Notes: a model not told the origin generated them from the sequence alone. Counted from the stretch's first letter, positions 36,110-44,973 are shown. The stretch: DNA of 64,000 nucleotides from DATJPR01 sp963843525 (GCA_963843525.1 CAWJKM010000005.1:713095-777094), one strand, 5' to 3'. Program-made: numbers and translations.

Positions 36110-36452
36110 AACTGGCACCTCCTTGGTTTAGCATCACCATTTGGCGATTGTTGGCAGGGCCGGCTTGGAGAGGGATGCGACCACAGGCTTCCTTCCCTCG
36201 CTGATTCCCACACGGCTGTTCTTATCTCACGGAGAGTGTGTCGGTCGGACCAGTCACCCTGTACCGGTGCCTGAAATATACGAGACACAGGTCGAGTTTC
36301 AAAGGCTATGCCATCCGGCACCATGCGCACGGGGGAACGATTCTGAGTTTAAACTCTTTAGTGCCCATCCGGGCAGCGCACAGGCATGATGTTCGGTTGA
36401 AAGTTCTCAAATCTGACAACCAACCGGCACATTTTCCTAATTCCAGCAATTC

Positions 36453-36481
36453 TTGATTTTCTAACCATGTTTGGTTATTAT
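36453..36481 (+). promoter_or_regulatory. Sigma70-like promoter of the M48 protease gene
   Basis: TTGATT (36453-36458), a 17-base spacer containing an AACCA/TGGTT dyad, and TATTAT (36476-36481). Leader about 36 bases. The rest of the 36110-36452 gap holds nothing I can identify apart from the unrecognised maeB promoter. Confidence 0.55.
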
Positions 36482-36523
36482 AGAAAAACCCCAGCGTCCT
36501 ATTAGAAGAGTCGACCCCGAGCC

Positions 36524-37663
36524 ATGGCGCCCGCAGGGAATGAGACGGCCGCGACCCCTCTCCCACCAACACTCATTACCAAGCACTATAACCGAATCAA
36601 ACTCGGCCTTACCCTCGTCTCTTCGATCCTCTCGTTCGCGTTCCTTCTTGTGCTTGTCATCAGCGGGGGATCACGGGCGCTTGCAGAATGGGCAGGACGT
36701 GTTGCGCCGCCGGCCTATGGAGCGCTCTTCGTTTTTGCGGGCGCTGTCGGACTGGCCCACATGGTCATCACCGTGCCGGTGGGATTCGTTTCGAGTTACG
36801 TTGTTGAACACCGGTTCAACCTGTCCAACCAGTCGCTGTTCCAATGGGCCCGGGAACAGGCCAAGGGATTCCTCGTTGGCGCGCCGATTGGTGCCGTGGT
36901 GCTGGCCGTACTCTACTTCTGCATGGGAACATGGGGGACGCTCTGGTGGCTGCCTGTGGCCATCGTCCTTTCGCTCCTGTCCATCGTTCTCGCGAGGCTC
37001 GCACCGACACTGATCCTGCCCCTTTTTTATAAATTGACGCCCCTCGACGACGGGCCGTTGAAAGAAATGATTCTCTCGCAGTGCGCAACGGTGGGTCTCC
37101 GGGTCAATGGCGTATTTCAGTTTGATCTGAGCAAGAATACAAAAAAGGCGAATGCGGGTTTCACCGGGATCGGGAAGGCGAAACGAATCATCCTGGGCGA
37201 TACGCTTGTACACGAGTTTACCAATGATGAGATCGAAACGGTGTTCGCCCATGAACTGGGTCATTACATGCACCGGCATATCACGGTAGGGATGGCCGTT
37301 GGCATCGCGTCGACGTTTCTCGGGCTCTTCCTGACGTCCGTTCTCCATCGCTGGTCGATACACGCCATCGGCATTTTGAGTCTTACCGATTTGGCGGGAT
37401 TGCCGCTTCTCGCGGTGTGGCTTGCGGTGTTCGGACTGGTCACCGGGCCGGCGGGCAATATCCTCTCACGCCATCACGAACGTCAGGCCGACCGGTTCGC
37501 AGTAACACTGACAGGAAAACCTGCGGCGTTTGCAAACGCTCTGCGCAGGCTCGCCTCGATGAACCTTGCCGATCCCGAGCCGCTTCCCCTGGTGGAGTTT
37601 CTGTTCTACAGCCACCCCGCCGTGGGCAAACGCATTCGCTCTGTGGAGTCACAGGTTCCATGA
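36524..37663 (+). CDS. M48 family membrane metalloprotease (Ste24/HtpX-like)
   Basis: 379 residues with at least five membrane segments. The zinc motif HELGHYMHRH lies at about residues 244-253, and a downstream glutamate-type element ERQADRFAV at about 322. The N-terminal ~190 residues, including VVEHRFNLSNQSLFQW, resemble the CAAX prenyl protease 1 (Ste24) layout. In bacteria these proteases act in inner-membrane protein quality control. Its TGA stop overlaps the ATGATG start of plsC, so the two are translationally coupled. Confidence 0.9.
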   Translation: MAPAGNETAATPLPPTLITKHYNRIKLGLTLVSSILSFAFLLVLVISGGSRALAEWAGRVAPPAYGALFVFAGAVGLAHMVITVPVGFVSSYVVEHRFNLSNQSLFQWAREQAKGFLVGAPIGAVVLAVLYFCMGTWGTLWWLPVAIVLSLLSIVLARLAPTLILPLFYKLTPLDDGPLKEMILSQCATVGLRVNGVFQFDLSKNTKKANAGFTGIGKAKRIILGDTLVHEFTNDEIETVFAHELGHYMHRHITVGMAVGIASTFLGLFLTSVLHRWSIHAIGILSLTDLAGLPLLAVWLAVFGLVTGPAGNILSRHHERQADRFAVTLTGKPAAFANALRRLASMNLADPEPLPLVEFLFYSHPAVGKRIRSVESQVP

Positions 37664-38382
37664 TGGATCAGATTCTTGGCCCGTTACGGTTCGTCGCCGG
37701 CGTGATGATCTCGCTCGGAAGTGCGGCTCTGGAAATCATCATGCTCCCCATCCAACGGAAGAGTGGAAGGCTGTTCCATGCAATCGCGAAACTCTGGGCA
37801 CGCACCGTCCTGTTGACGAGCGGAGTGAAAGTCCGCGTCCGGGGCATAGAAAAAATTCGTTCGGACCGGAACTATGTCTATGTGTCAAACCATGCGAGCA
37901 TGTTCGACATTCCGGCAATTCTGGCATCGGTCCCTGACCAGATCAGGATTGTGTACAAGAAGGAGCTGGAAGTCATCCCGATATTCGGGTGGGGACTGAA
38001 GTGGGGAAGCTACATCGGTATTGACCGCGGCAGGGGACCGAAGGCAATGAGAAGCATTGAGGAAGCCATCGAGAAAATCCGCAACGGTGCCTCGGTCCTC
38101 CTGTACGCGGAAGGCACACGGACGCGGGACGGCAAATTGCAGCCGTTCAAACGGGGAGCGTTCAATATCGCCGTCAGGGCGGGCATCCCGGTCGTTCCCC
38201 TGACGATCAACGGGACGTTTCCCATCCTGCCGAAAGGCTCGATCGTGATCAGGCCGCAGTCGGCGGAGCTCGTGCTCGACGACCCGATTCCGGTGACCGG
38301 CGAGGGGAAAGAGGAGGAAATGCGATTGATGGAGAATGTGCGCACGGCGATCCAGAGAAATTATGTCGATCAGAGTGCCTGA
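37660..38382 (+). CDS. plsC: 1-acyl-sn-glycerol-3-phosphate acyltransferase
   Basis: 240 residues. It acylates lysophosphatidic acid to phosphatidic acid at the inner membrane. One N-terminal membrane segment, the catalytic NHASMFD (HxxxxD), GWGLKWGSYIGIDR, and the substrate-binding LYAEGTRTRDGKLQPFKRGAF. The open frame extends upstream to 37417 inside the M48 gene, but family homology starts at MMDQILG and the GGAG upstream supports the ATG at 37660. It may be the housekeeping PlsC. Confidence 0.92.
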   Translation: MMDQILGPLRFVAGVMISLGSAALEIIMLPIQRKSGRLFHAIAKLWARTVLLTSGVKVRVRGIEKIRSDRNYVYVSNHASMFDIPAILASVPDQIRIVYKKELEVIPIFGWGLKWGSYIGIDRGRGPKAMRSIEEAIEKIRNGASVLLYAEGTRTRDGKLQPFKRGAFNIAVRAGIPVVPLTINGTFPILPKGSIVIRPQSAELVLDDPIPVTGEGKEEEMRLMENVRTAIQRNYVDQSA

Positions 38383-38457
38383 CCAATCCAGGAAGCCCGC
38401 GCCCGGTCACCCCGCCCGCGCTCCGGAACCCGGGTTTCCCAACACGCAGAGGGAACA

Positions 38458-38751
38458 ATGTCCGTAACCATCAAGGATGTCGAACACGTCGCCTCGCTGG
38501 CGCGACTGACCTTTTCCGAATCGGAGAAGGTGAAATTGACGGAACAACTGAACGACATCCTCCGGTACATGGAGCAGTTGAACAGCCTGGACACGTCGCA
38601 CGTCGAGCCCCTTTCCCACGTCATCGAGCTCGCGAACGTGTTCCGTCCGGACGTGCTGCAGCCGAGCTTTCCGCGGGAAGAGATACTGAAGAACGCACCG
38701 GCGCACACGGAGAAGTTCTTCAAAGTCCCCAAGGTCATCGGAGACCGATGA
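38458..38751 (+). CDS. gatC: Asp/Glu-tRNA amidotransferase subunit C
   Basis: 97 residues. Small linking subunit of the GatCAB complex, which converts Glu-tRNA-Gln or Asp-tRNA-Asn. The sequence opens VTIKDVEHVASLARLTFSES and carries LNDILRYMEQLNSLDTSHVEP, both standard. gatA and gatB are not in the window. It ends with ATGA overlapping the kdsB start. Confidence 0.93.
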   Translation: MSVTIKDVEHVASLARLTFSESEKVKLTEQLNDILRYMEQLNSLDTSHVEPLSHVIELANVFRPDVLQPSFPREEILKNAPAHTEKFFKVPKVIGDR

Positions 38752-39512
38752 GCCCAAGACCGGTCCACCGGGTCGTTGTCGTCATTCCGGCCAGGTACGC
38801 TTCGCATCGCCTCCCCGGCAAGCCGCTTGCGGATATCGGGGGACGGCCGATGATCGTCCGTGTGGCTGAACAGGCGAGGCAGGCACGCACCGTGTCGGAT
38901 GTTCTCGTCGCAACGGACGATGAGCGCATCCGGGTGGCGGTCGAACGCGCGGGGTTCCGCGCCGTCATGACCTCGGCGGAGTGCAGGAGCGGGACGGATC
39001 GGATTGCAGAAGCAATCGCGAGTGATCGCGAAGCAGACATTATCGTGAACGTGCAGGGGGATGAGCCGCTTCTCCCTCCCGCCATGATCGACGAGGCGGT
39101 CCAGCCATTCTTCGACGATCCGGAGGTCGAAGCGGGAACGCTGGTCAAGCGGGTGCGCACGGAAGAGGAGCTGCGGAACCCGTCGATCCCGAAGGTGGTG
39201 CTCGACGTCCATCAGAACTGTTTGTATTTCTCACGCTCCGTCATTCCGCACCTCAGGGATGCGGATCCCGCGGAGTGGCTGGCACAGGGAGTATGGTACA
39301 GGCACGTCGGGCTCTATGTCTTCCGGCGGGCAATGTTGTTGCGTTTTCCCGCGTTGCCGGGAACACCGCTCGAACGGATGGAAAAGCTTGAACAGCTCCG
39401 GATTCTGGAACACGGCTTTCGCATCCGGGCAGTTGTCACCGAACTGGAGAGCATCGCAGTCGACACGCCGGAAGACCTCGAACGTGTCCGGCGGATACTC
39501 TCCGCCACCTGA
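38748..39512 (+). CDS. kdsB: 3-deoxy-manno-octulosonate cytidylyltransferase
   Basis: 254 residues. It activates KDO with CTP for LPS synthesis. Nucleotide-binding opening VVVIPARYASHRLPGKPLADIGG, then VLVATDDERI, SGTDRIAEA and VNVQGDEPLLPP, and PIHKHIGLYVF-like YRHVGLYVFRR. The gene overlaps gatC by 4 bases. pyrG, which makes its CTP substrate, is two genes downstream. It implies an LPS outer membrane. Confidence 0.95.
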   Translation: MSPRPVHRVVVVIPARYASHRLPGKPLADIGGRPMIVRVAEQARQARTVSDVLVATDDERIRVAVERAGFRAVMTSAECRSGTDRIAEAIASDREADIIVNVQGDEPLLPPAMIDEAVQPFFDDPEVEAGTLVKRVRTEEELRNPSIPKVVLDVHQNCLYFSRSVIPHLRDADPAEWLAQGVWYRHVGLYVFRRAMLLRFPALPGTPLERMEKLEQLRILEHGFRIRAVVTELESIAVDTPEDLERVRRILSAT

Positions 39513-39542
39513 GGGTACAGCTCTACAGGGCAGACTACGACA

Positions 39543-40214
39543 ATGACAGATTCAGTTCCCAAGTCGGTATTCGCGCACCTTCGCTCGACATTCCTGCGGG
39601 GTGTTGGCGTCATCATCCCGGCGGTCATCACCTACTGGGTGTTCCGGTCTCTTCTCGACTGGGTGGACGGCATTCTCTCGCCTGCGCTGACAGGCGTGAT
39701 CGGGCAGAGAATTCCCGGCCTCGGATTCGTGTCGATGCTCATTCTGATCCTCCTGGTCGGACTCCTCACGCGGAATCTTGCCGGCCGGCTGGTCATCGCG
39801 GCAATCGACAACATCATCGGCTCAATTCCATTCGTCCGTTCCGTCTACAATGCCATTAAAGACCTCGTCGGCTCCTTTGCGACCGGCGGGAAAGGCCGCA
39901 CATTCAAGAAAGTCATCATGACGGAATACCCCCGGAAAGGGATTTACGTCATCGGTTTTGTGACCAATGAAATGATCTATACGACGGCCGACAACCGCCG
40001 GATCGAGTTCTACAATGTCTACATCCCCAGTCCGCCCAACCCGACGGCCGGCTTTCTTTCTCTTGTGCCGAAGCAGGAGGCGGTAGTTCTCACTCTCTCG
40101 ATTGAAGAGGGATTGAAGTTAGTACTTTCCGGCGGCATCATCGTCCCCGGGGAGCTCACCGGAAAAACCTGGACCGAAAGCGAGCGTACTCTTGGCACGG
40201 CGAAGACAAGTTAA
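39543..40214 (+). CDS. DUF502 family membrane protein
   Basis: 223 residues. Two N-terminal membrane segments (GVGVIIPAVITYWVF and GFVSMLILILLVGLLT), then SIPFVRSVYNAIKDLVGSF and a soluble beta-rich C-terminal domain (VYIPSPPNPTAGFL). This is the usual DUF502 pattern; function unknown. It lies between kdsB and pyrG and overlaps pyrG by 23 bases. Confidence 0.9.
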   Translation: MTDSVPKSVFAHLRSTFLRGVGVIIPAVITYWVFRSLLDWVDGILSPALTGVIGQRIPGLGFVSMLILILLVGLLTRNLAGRLVIAAIDNIIGSIPFVRSVYNAIKDLVGSFATGGKGRTFKKVIMTEYPRKGIYVIGFVTNEMIYTTADNRRIEFYNVYIPSPPNPTAGFLSLVPKQEAVVLTLSIEEGLKLVLSGGIIVPGELTGKTWTESERTLGTAKTS

Positions 40215-41823
40215 ATACATCTTTGTAACCGGCGGAGTTGTCTCTTCGCTCGGGAAAGGCATTGCATCGGCGTCGATCGGACTGTTGCTGAAATTGCGCG
40301 GTCTTCGCGTCACCATCCAAAAATTCGATCCGTATCTGAACGTCGATCCGGGCACGATGAATCCGTTCCAGCACGGGGAGGTGTATGTGACCGACGACGG
40401 CGCGGAGACAGACCTCGACCTCGGGCATTACGAGCGGTTTCTCGACATCACCACCTCGCGGAAGAACAACTCGACCACCGGACAGATTTATCACGAGGTC
40501 ATCACGAAAGAGCGGAGAGGGGACTACCTGGGGGCGACCGTCCAGGTTATTCCGCACATCACTGATGAGATCAAGCGGCGGTTTGAAGCCCTCGGCATGA
40601 CCGGCGAATACGATGTCGTCATCACGGAAGTCGGGGGGACGGTCGGCGATATCGAGAGCCAGCCGTTCCTCGAGGCCATGCGCCAGTTCATGTTCAAGCT
40701 CGGGCCGCAGAACGCCATGGCGATTCATGTCACCCTCGTCCCGTTCATCTCCTCGGCGGGAGAGATCAAGACCAAACCCACGCAGCACAGCGTCAAGTCG
40801 CTTCTGGAGCTCGGCATTCAACCGGACATGCTGATCTGCCGGTCCGACCGGGCGCTCTCCCAGGATGTGCGGGAGAAGATCGCCCTGTTCACGAACGTGC
40901 AGGTGGATTGCGTGGTCGACGGGCGGGATGCGTCGACGATTTATGAAGTCCCCCTGATCTTCGCGGAGCAGGAAGTGGATGAACTTGTCCTGGAGAAACT
41001 CGATCTGACCTGCCCGCGCCCCAACCTCCGGGAGTGGAAGCGGCTGGTCGACCGGATCAAGAGTCCCGCGGGGAAGGTCACCATCGGTATCTGCGGCAAG
41101 TACACCGACCACCAGGATGCGTACAAAAGCATTTCCGAAGCGTTCGTTCACGCCGGTGCCTCGAACAATGCGAAGGTCAACCTGGTCTGGGTTCGGGCGG
41201 AAGATGTGGAACGCGACGGCGCCGAGAAGCATCTTCACGGGATTTCAGGACTCCTCGTCGCGCCGGGGTTCGGCGAACGGGGAGTTGAGGGGAAGATCCA
41301 TGCGATCAGCTATGTCCGCACACACAATATCCCGTTCCTCGGAATCTGTCTCGGCCTGCAGTGTGCGGTCATCGAATTCGCGCGCAACGTGTGCGGATTG
41401 GATCGCGCAAATAGCACGGAGTTCAAACAGACCGATCAAAACGTGATCGACATGATGCTCGAGCAGAAGAAGGTGAAGGAATACGGTGGGACGATGAGGT
41501 TGGGTGCGTATCCGTGCAAGGTCGAAAAGAACACAAAAGCGTACAAGGCCTACAAGACGGAGCTGATCCATGAACGGCACCGGCATCGCTTTGAGGTGAA
41601 CGACGCCTTCAAGGCGGCCTTGCAGGAGAAGGGGATGGTGTTCAGCGGCATCTGTCCGGACAACGGCCTGGTGGAGATCATGGAGCTGCCGGACCATCCC
41701 TGGTTTGTCGGAGGTCAATTTCATCCCGAATTGAAATCCCGTCTGACGAATCCCCATCCGTTGTTTCGTGATTTTGTCAAAGCGGCGATGGAGTATCAGG
41801 AGCAACACGGAACACAACGCTGA
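40192..41823 (+). CDS. pyrG: CTP synthase
   Basis: 543 residues. It aminates UTP to CTP. The N-terminal synthase domain opens VKYIFVTGGVVSSLGKGIASASIG. It has DPYLNVDPGTMNPFQHGEVYVTDDGAETDLDLGHYERF in family-typical form. The C-terminal glutaminase has GICLGLQCAVIEFARN with the catalytic Cys, and GGQFHPELKSR with the catalytic His. The start appears to be TTG at 40192, within the end of DUF502; no ATG fits before the conserved VKYIFVTGG. Confidence 0.97.
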   Translation: MARRRQVKYIFVTGGVVSSLGKGIASASIGLLLKLRGLRVTIQKFDPYLNVDPGTMNPFQHGEVYVTDDGAETDLDLGHYERFLDITTSRKNNSTTGQIYHEVITKERRGDYLGATVQVIPHITDEIKRRFEALGMTGEYDVVITEVGGTVGDIESQPFLEAMRQFMFKLGPQNAMAIHVTLVPFISSAGEIKTKPTQHSVKSLLELGIQPDMLICRSDRALSQDVREKIALFTNVQVDCVVDGRDASTIYEVPLIFAEQEVDELVLEKLDLTCPRPNLREWKRLVDRIKSPAGKVTIGICGKYTDHQDAYKSISEAFVHAGASNNAKVNLVWVRAEDVERDGAEKHLHGISGLLVAPGFGERGVEGKIHAISYVRTHNIPFLGICLGLQCAVIEFARNVCGLDRANSTEFKQTDQNVIDMMLEQKKVKEYGGTMRLGAYPCKVEKNTKAYKAYKTELIHERHRHRFEVNDAFKAALQEKGMVFSGICPDNGLVEIMELPDHPWFVGGQFHPELKSRLTNPHPLFRDFVKAAMEYQEQHGTQR

Positions 41824-41842
41824 CACACGCCGCGCCGGCGCC

Positions 41843-42322
41843 ATGCACCCGCGAGCGGAAGAACTCATCCGGTCGCTGGGGCTTGTCGCGCATCCCGAGG
41901 GCGGCCACTATCGTGAAATGTTCCGTTCCTCCTCTCGTGTTGAAGACATCAGCAGGGGGGTCGAGCGAACTGCGGTCACGCACATCTGGTTTCTCCTCTG
42001 CCGCGGGGAGGTCAGCAGGTGGCATAGAGTTATCGCCGATGAGCTCTGGCACTTCTACGAAGGCGCCGTGCTTGAATTGCACATCCTTGATCCGTTACTT
42101 CAGTCCTCGCAACTCTCCCGCCTCGGCCCTGTGAGCGAGGGGAGCGTTCCCTTCCATGCGATCCCCCGTTGCCGCTGGCAAGCGGCACGCACAACAGGCG
42201 ATTACACCCTCGCGGGATGCACCGTGAGTCCGGGATTTTCGTTTGATGACTTTGAGATGCTCGCATCGTCATCCGAACGGAACCGGCTCGGGAATGCCCC
42301 CGGACTAGCAGATTTCCTCTGA
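41843..42322 (+). CDS. Cupin, DUF985 family
   Basis: 159 residues from the ATG (MHPRAEELIRSLGL). It contains the DUF985 landmarks HPEGGHYREMFRS, HIWFLLCRGEVSRWHRVIADELWHFYEG and GCTVSPGFSFDDFEML, which form a double-stranded beta-helix with His/Glu metal-site candidates (HxxxxDELWH). The biochemical function of DUF985 is not established. Starts 19 bases after pyrG and ends before a strong terminator, so it is probably the last gene of that operon. Confidence 0.88.
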   Translation: MHPRAEELIRSLGLVAHPEGGHYREMFRSSSRVEDISRGVERTAVTHIWFLLCRGEVSRWHRVIADELWHFYEGAVLELHILDPLLQSSQLSRLGPVSEGSVPFHAIPRCRWQAARTTGDYTLAGCTVSPGFSFDDFEMLASSSERNRLGNAPGLADFL

Positions 42323-42358
42323 GCGTTTCGACCCGGTTTGCGGAAAAAGTCGAAAGAA

Positions 42359-42394
42359 GCAAAAGGAGCCTGTTACGTAACAGACTCCTTTTGC
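42359..42394 (+). terminator. Terminator hairpin after the pyrG-cupin operon
   Basis: GCAAAAGGAG and CTCCTTTTGC (10 bp) enclose the 14-base palindrome CTGTTACGTAACAG with one C/A mismatch, so the stem is about 16 bp. It starts 36 bases past the cupin stop; a CCTCCTTTCC tract follows. Confidence 0.8.
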
Positions 42395-42447
42395 CTCCTT
42401 TCCGCATTTGACGTTTGTTTTCAGTATTTTCCGTTGATCCCCCTCCG

Positions 42448-42478
42448 GACCTGGTCATGACCAGGTCAAGACCAGGTC
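42448..42478. promoter_or_regulatory. Three tandem GACCWGGTC sites at 11-bp period
   Basis: GACCTGGTC (42448-42456), GACCAGGTC (42459-42467) and GACCAGGTC (42470-42478) are each palindromic except the central base. They start exactly 11 bp apart, about one helical turn. The first two plus the AT between them form a perfect 20-base palindrome. They sit 53 bases before the trmO start, an operator-like arrangement. Confidence 0.65.
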
Positions 42479-42530
42479 TTCTGCCAGGGGTTCTCCCGGA
42501 GCAAAAGGCATTATTTCATACGTTGGACGT

Positions 42531-43331
42531 ATGACTCGCGAACTGACGGTTCATCCGATCGGCATCATCAGGACTCCCTATGCCGAAAAAAGCGAAGCTC
42601 CCCGACAGCCGGGTGCCTCCGGCGAATCTGTTCGCGGCCGTGTGCTTCTCTACGCCGGGAGAAACTTCGAGCAGGCGCTCAAAGACATCGAAGGATTCGA
42701 ACGGATCTGGCTTCTCATCTGGTTCGACCGGAGCGAGAACTGGAAGCCGCTGGTCCTTCCTCCGCGGAGCAAAAAGAAACACGGGGTGTTTGCGACAAGA
42801 GCACCGCATCGCCCCAACCCGCTCGGACTGACACTGTGTCGCCTGGTGAGTGTGAAAGGACGCACGCTTACTGTCGAGAACCCCGATTTGCTCGACCGTA
42901 CGCCGGTGCTGGACATCAAGCCGTATATCCCCTATGCCGATGCCTTCCCCGGGTCGGCGTGCGGCTGGCTCGACCGGGAAACCGCAGATGTCGCAGCGAA
43001 GTATGAAGTCCGCTTTCATCATGCTGCCCTCGACCAGTGTGCATGGCTGCGGGAGAATTACGGTGTGGATCTCGAAGCTCGGGCGCGCTCGGTACTCGGG
43101 AGCAACCCGTTTCCTCATCCCTACCGACGCATCAAGCCCGGCCCGGGGAACAGCTTCACGCTTGCAGTTCGTTCATGGCGGATTCTCTTCCGGGTCGACG
43201 GCACGATCGTCCATGTCGATTGCGTTCAAAGCGGCTACAGTCCGACCACAATCGCAGCAGGGAACAACGCCACCCTGCACAATGGTCGCGCACATTCTGC
43301 GTTTCACATGAGATGGCCCGATAAACCGTGA
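42531..43331 (+). CDS. trmO: tRNA t6A37 N6-methyltransferase TrmO (TsaA family)
   Basis: 266 residues. It methylates t6A37 of threonine tRNAs with SAM. The N-terminal beta-barrel (VHPIGIIRTPYAEKSEAPRQ, then RIWLLIWFDRSENWKP, GVFATRAPHRPNPLGLT and LDIKPYIPYAD) is a textbook TsaA/UPF0066 domain. The C-terminal ~100 residues (LDQCAWLRENYGVDLEARAR, PYRRIK) match the longer proteobacterial type. The start codon lies in a 6-bp hairpin (CATACG-TTGGA-CGTATG, 42517-42533). Confidence 0.92.
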   Translation: MTRELTVHPIGIIRTPYAEKSEAPRQPGASGESVRGRVLLYAGRNFEQALKDIEGFERIWLLIWFDRSENWKPLVLPPRSKKKHGVFATRAPHRPNPLGLTLCRLVSVKGRTLTVENPDLLDRTPVLDIKPYIPYADAFPGSACGWLDRETADVAAKYEVRFHHAALDQCAWLRENYGVDLEARARSVLGSNPFPHPYRRIKPGPGNSFTLAVRSWRILFRVDGTIVHVDCVQSGYSPTTIAAGNNATLHNGRAHSAFHMRWPDKP

Positions 43332-43365
43332 CTGTCGACATCCTTCTTTCTTAGGAGGTTTTCCC

Positions 43366-43968
43366 ATGGCACCGAAAGAAGATTTCCTGAAGACGATCTA
43401 TAGCGCAAGGAAAGAATCACCCGAAGAACTAACCATCCCGGCGATGAATTTTCTGATGATCGATGGCGAAGGCGATCCAAACGGCAGCGTGGAATTCCAG
43501 GCCTGCACCGAGGCGCTGTACGGGATAGCCTATACGACAAAGTTCTCGCTGAAAAAGAGCAAGGGGGTGGATTACAAAGTCCCTCCGCTGGAAGGTCTCT
43601 GGTGGGCGGAAAATATGGCGAGCTTTCTCGAGGGCAAGAAAGATGAATGGCAGTGGACGCTGATGATCATGCAGCCCAAGGGCGTGACCGCTGCGGCGGT
43701 GGAAGGAGCCCGGAAGACGGTGTCGGAGAAGAAGAGCAACCCCGCCATCAACCACGTGCGGTTCGGGGAGTTCAAAGAGGGACGGGTTGCACAGATCCTT
43801 CACATCGGGCCCTACTCCAATGAGCATCTGACGATTGAGCGTCTTCATGCCTACATCAGGACGCGGGGCGGAATACTGCACGGCAAACACCACGAAATCT
43901 ATCTGGGTGATGCGCGGCGAACCGCTCCGGAAAAACTCAAAACGATCATTCGTCAACCCTTTGCATAA
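43366..43968 (+). CDS. GyrI-like small-molecule-binding domain protein
   Basis: 200 residues, cytoplasmic. FLMIDGEGDPNGSVEFQACTEALYGIAYTTKF and LEGLWWAENMASFLE, then VAQILHIGPYSNEHLTIERLHAYI, are features of the GyrI-like (SRPBCC-unrelated, SHS2-fold) ligand-binding domain without a DNA-binding part. Similar stand-alone proteins hydrolyse cyclopropanoid toxins or bind drugs; the activity here is unknown. Perfect AGGAGG 9 bases before the ATG. Followed after 14 bases by the DUF3052-like gene. Confidence 0.85.
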   Translation: MAPKEDFLKTIYSARKESPEELTIPAMNFLMIDGEGDPNGSVEFQACTEALYGIAYTTKFSLKKSKGVDYKVPPLEGLWWAENMASFLEGKKDEWQWTLMIMQPKGVTAAAVEGARKTVSEKKSNPAINHVRFGEFKEGRVAQILHIGPYSNEHLTIERLHAYIRTRGGILHGKHHEIYLGDARRTAPEKLKTIIRQPFA

Positions 43969-43982
43969 GCGGAGGATCATGG

Positions 43983-44390
43983 ATGGCGTCGCCCGGATCA
44001 AAACTTCATCTCAAAGCCGGCATGAAGCTCATGCTGCTCAACGCGCCTGAAGAACATGCGGGGATTTTCCGGGATGCCCCTTCAGGATGCACCGTCAGCA
44101 CGTCTCCGCGGGGAAGAGCGGATCTGGTCCTGCTTTTCGCCGCTTCCGTGAAGGATCTTCGCGCACGGTTCCCGAAGGTCCTCGCGCTCCCGGGAAAAGA
44201 TATTCCCCTCTGGATCGCTTACCCGAAGCTGACCGGATCGATCAAGTCCGATTTGACCCGTGACAAAGGGTGGGACAGTGTGCGGAAAGCCGGCCTCAGG
44301 CCGGTGACGCTGATATCGCTCGATGAGACCTGGTCTGCGTTGCGATTCCGGAAGGCGGAACTCGTGAAGAAGACCAGTGCCAGGGTGTAG
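43983..44390 (+). CDS. DUF3052-like protein
   Basis: 135 residues. The C-terminal half (LWIAYPKLTGSIKSDLTRDKGWDSV, then ISLDETWSALRFRKAEL) is the conserved core of DUF3052-type proteins; the function is not known. The N-terminal half (LKAGMKLMLLNAPEEHAGIF) resembles the preceding fold half. Small, soluble, no signal peptide. Probably co-transcribed with the GyrI-like gene. Confidence 0.75.
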   Translation: MASPGSKLHLKAGMKLMLLNAPEEHAGIFRDAPSGCTVSTSPRGRADLVLLFAASVKDLRARFPKVLALPGKDIPLWIAYPKLTGSIKSDLTRDKGWDSVRKAGLRPVTLISLDETWSALRFRKAELVKKTSARV

Positions 44391-44424
44391 TGCGCCAATC
44401 ATCCATAACAACTGATCTCCTTTC

Positions 44425-44838
44425 ATGAATATCGAAATCACGACTCCGGCCCTGCTGTTCCCGGCGATTTCCCTTCTTCTTCTGGCATACACCCAGCGGT
44501 TCCTCACATTGGCGGGGCTCATCCGGGAGTTGCATGCGCGATTCAAGACGAAACCTGACCCGATCATTTTGCCGCAAATCATCAATTTGAGAAAACGTGT
44601 CTATCTTATCCGCGACATGCAGGCCCTCGGCATCGCGAGTCTGCTCTTCTGTGTGCTGAGCATGTTTCTCCTCTATACCGGCGATAACGTGGCGGGCGAG
44701 TATCTTTTCGGCGTGAGTCTCCTGCTCATGATGGCGTCACTCGCCTTCATGATCCGTGAAATTTCTCTTTCGGTTGGCGCGCTGAACCTCGTCCTCAACG
44801 ACCTCGAGGCCGATCAGAAATCAACACCGGTAACCTGA
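44425..44838 (+). CDS. DUF2721 family membrane protein
   Basis: 137 residues with three hydrophobic segments (ALLFPAISLLLLAYTQRFLTLA, ALGIASLLFCVLSMFLLYTG and YLFGVSLLLMMASLAFMI). The order 'PALLFPAISLLLLAYTQRF...IRELHARF' then 'EISLSVGALNLVLNDL' is the DUF2721 pattern. Unknown function. The start has no clear Shine-Dalgarno. Confidence 0.85.
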   Translation: MNIEITTPALLFPAISLLLLAYTQRFLTLAGLIRELHARFKTKPDPIILPQIINLRKRVYLIRDMQALGIASLLFCVLSMFLLYTGDNVAGEYLFGVSLLLMMASLAFMIREISLSVGALNLVLNDLEADQKSTPVT

Positions 44839-44869
44839 AATCCCGGACCCCAACATCCATTGATTTCTC

Positions 44870-44917
44870 CCATTCTCCCAGTCTCCGAGTCTCCGAGTCT
44901 CCGAGTCTCCGAGTCTC
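44870..44917. repeat. AGTCTCCG octamer array
   Basis: About five tandem copies of GAGTCTCC (period 8) end one base before the typA promoter. It is the reverse complement of the GGAGACTT-type units at 54302 and 61340. Confidence 0.85.
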
Positions 44918-44918
44918 A

Positions 44919-44947
44919 TTGAACTTCCGGCTATTTTTGGGTATATT
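44919..44947 (+). promoter_or_regulatory. Sigma70-like promoter of typA
   Basis: TTGAAC (44919-44924), a 17-base spacer and TATATT (44942-44947). A leader of about 20 bases with GAGGG 5-7 bases before the ATG at 44974. Confidence 0.65.
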
Positions 44948-44973
44948 TAAGTTTGGACAAAATTGAGGGTTTC

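Noticed and set aside
37417..37659. 81-codon extension of plsC
   Set aside because: It lies inside the M48 gene in another frame, and plsC family similarity begins at the ATG at 37660.
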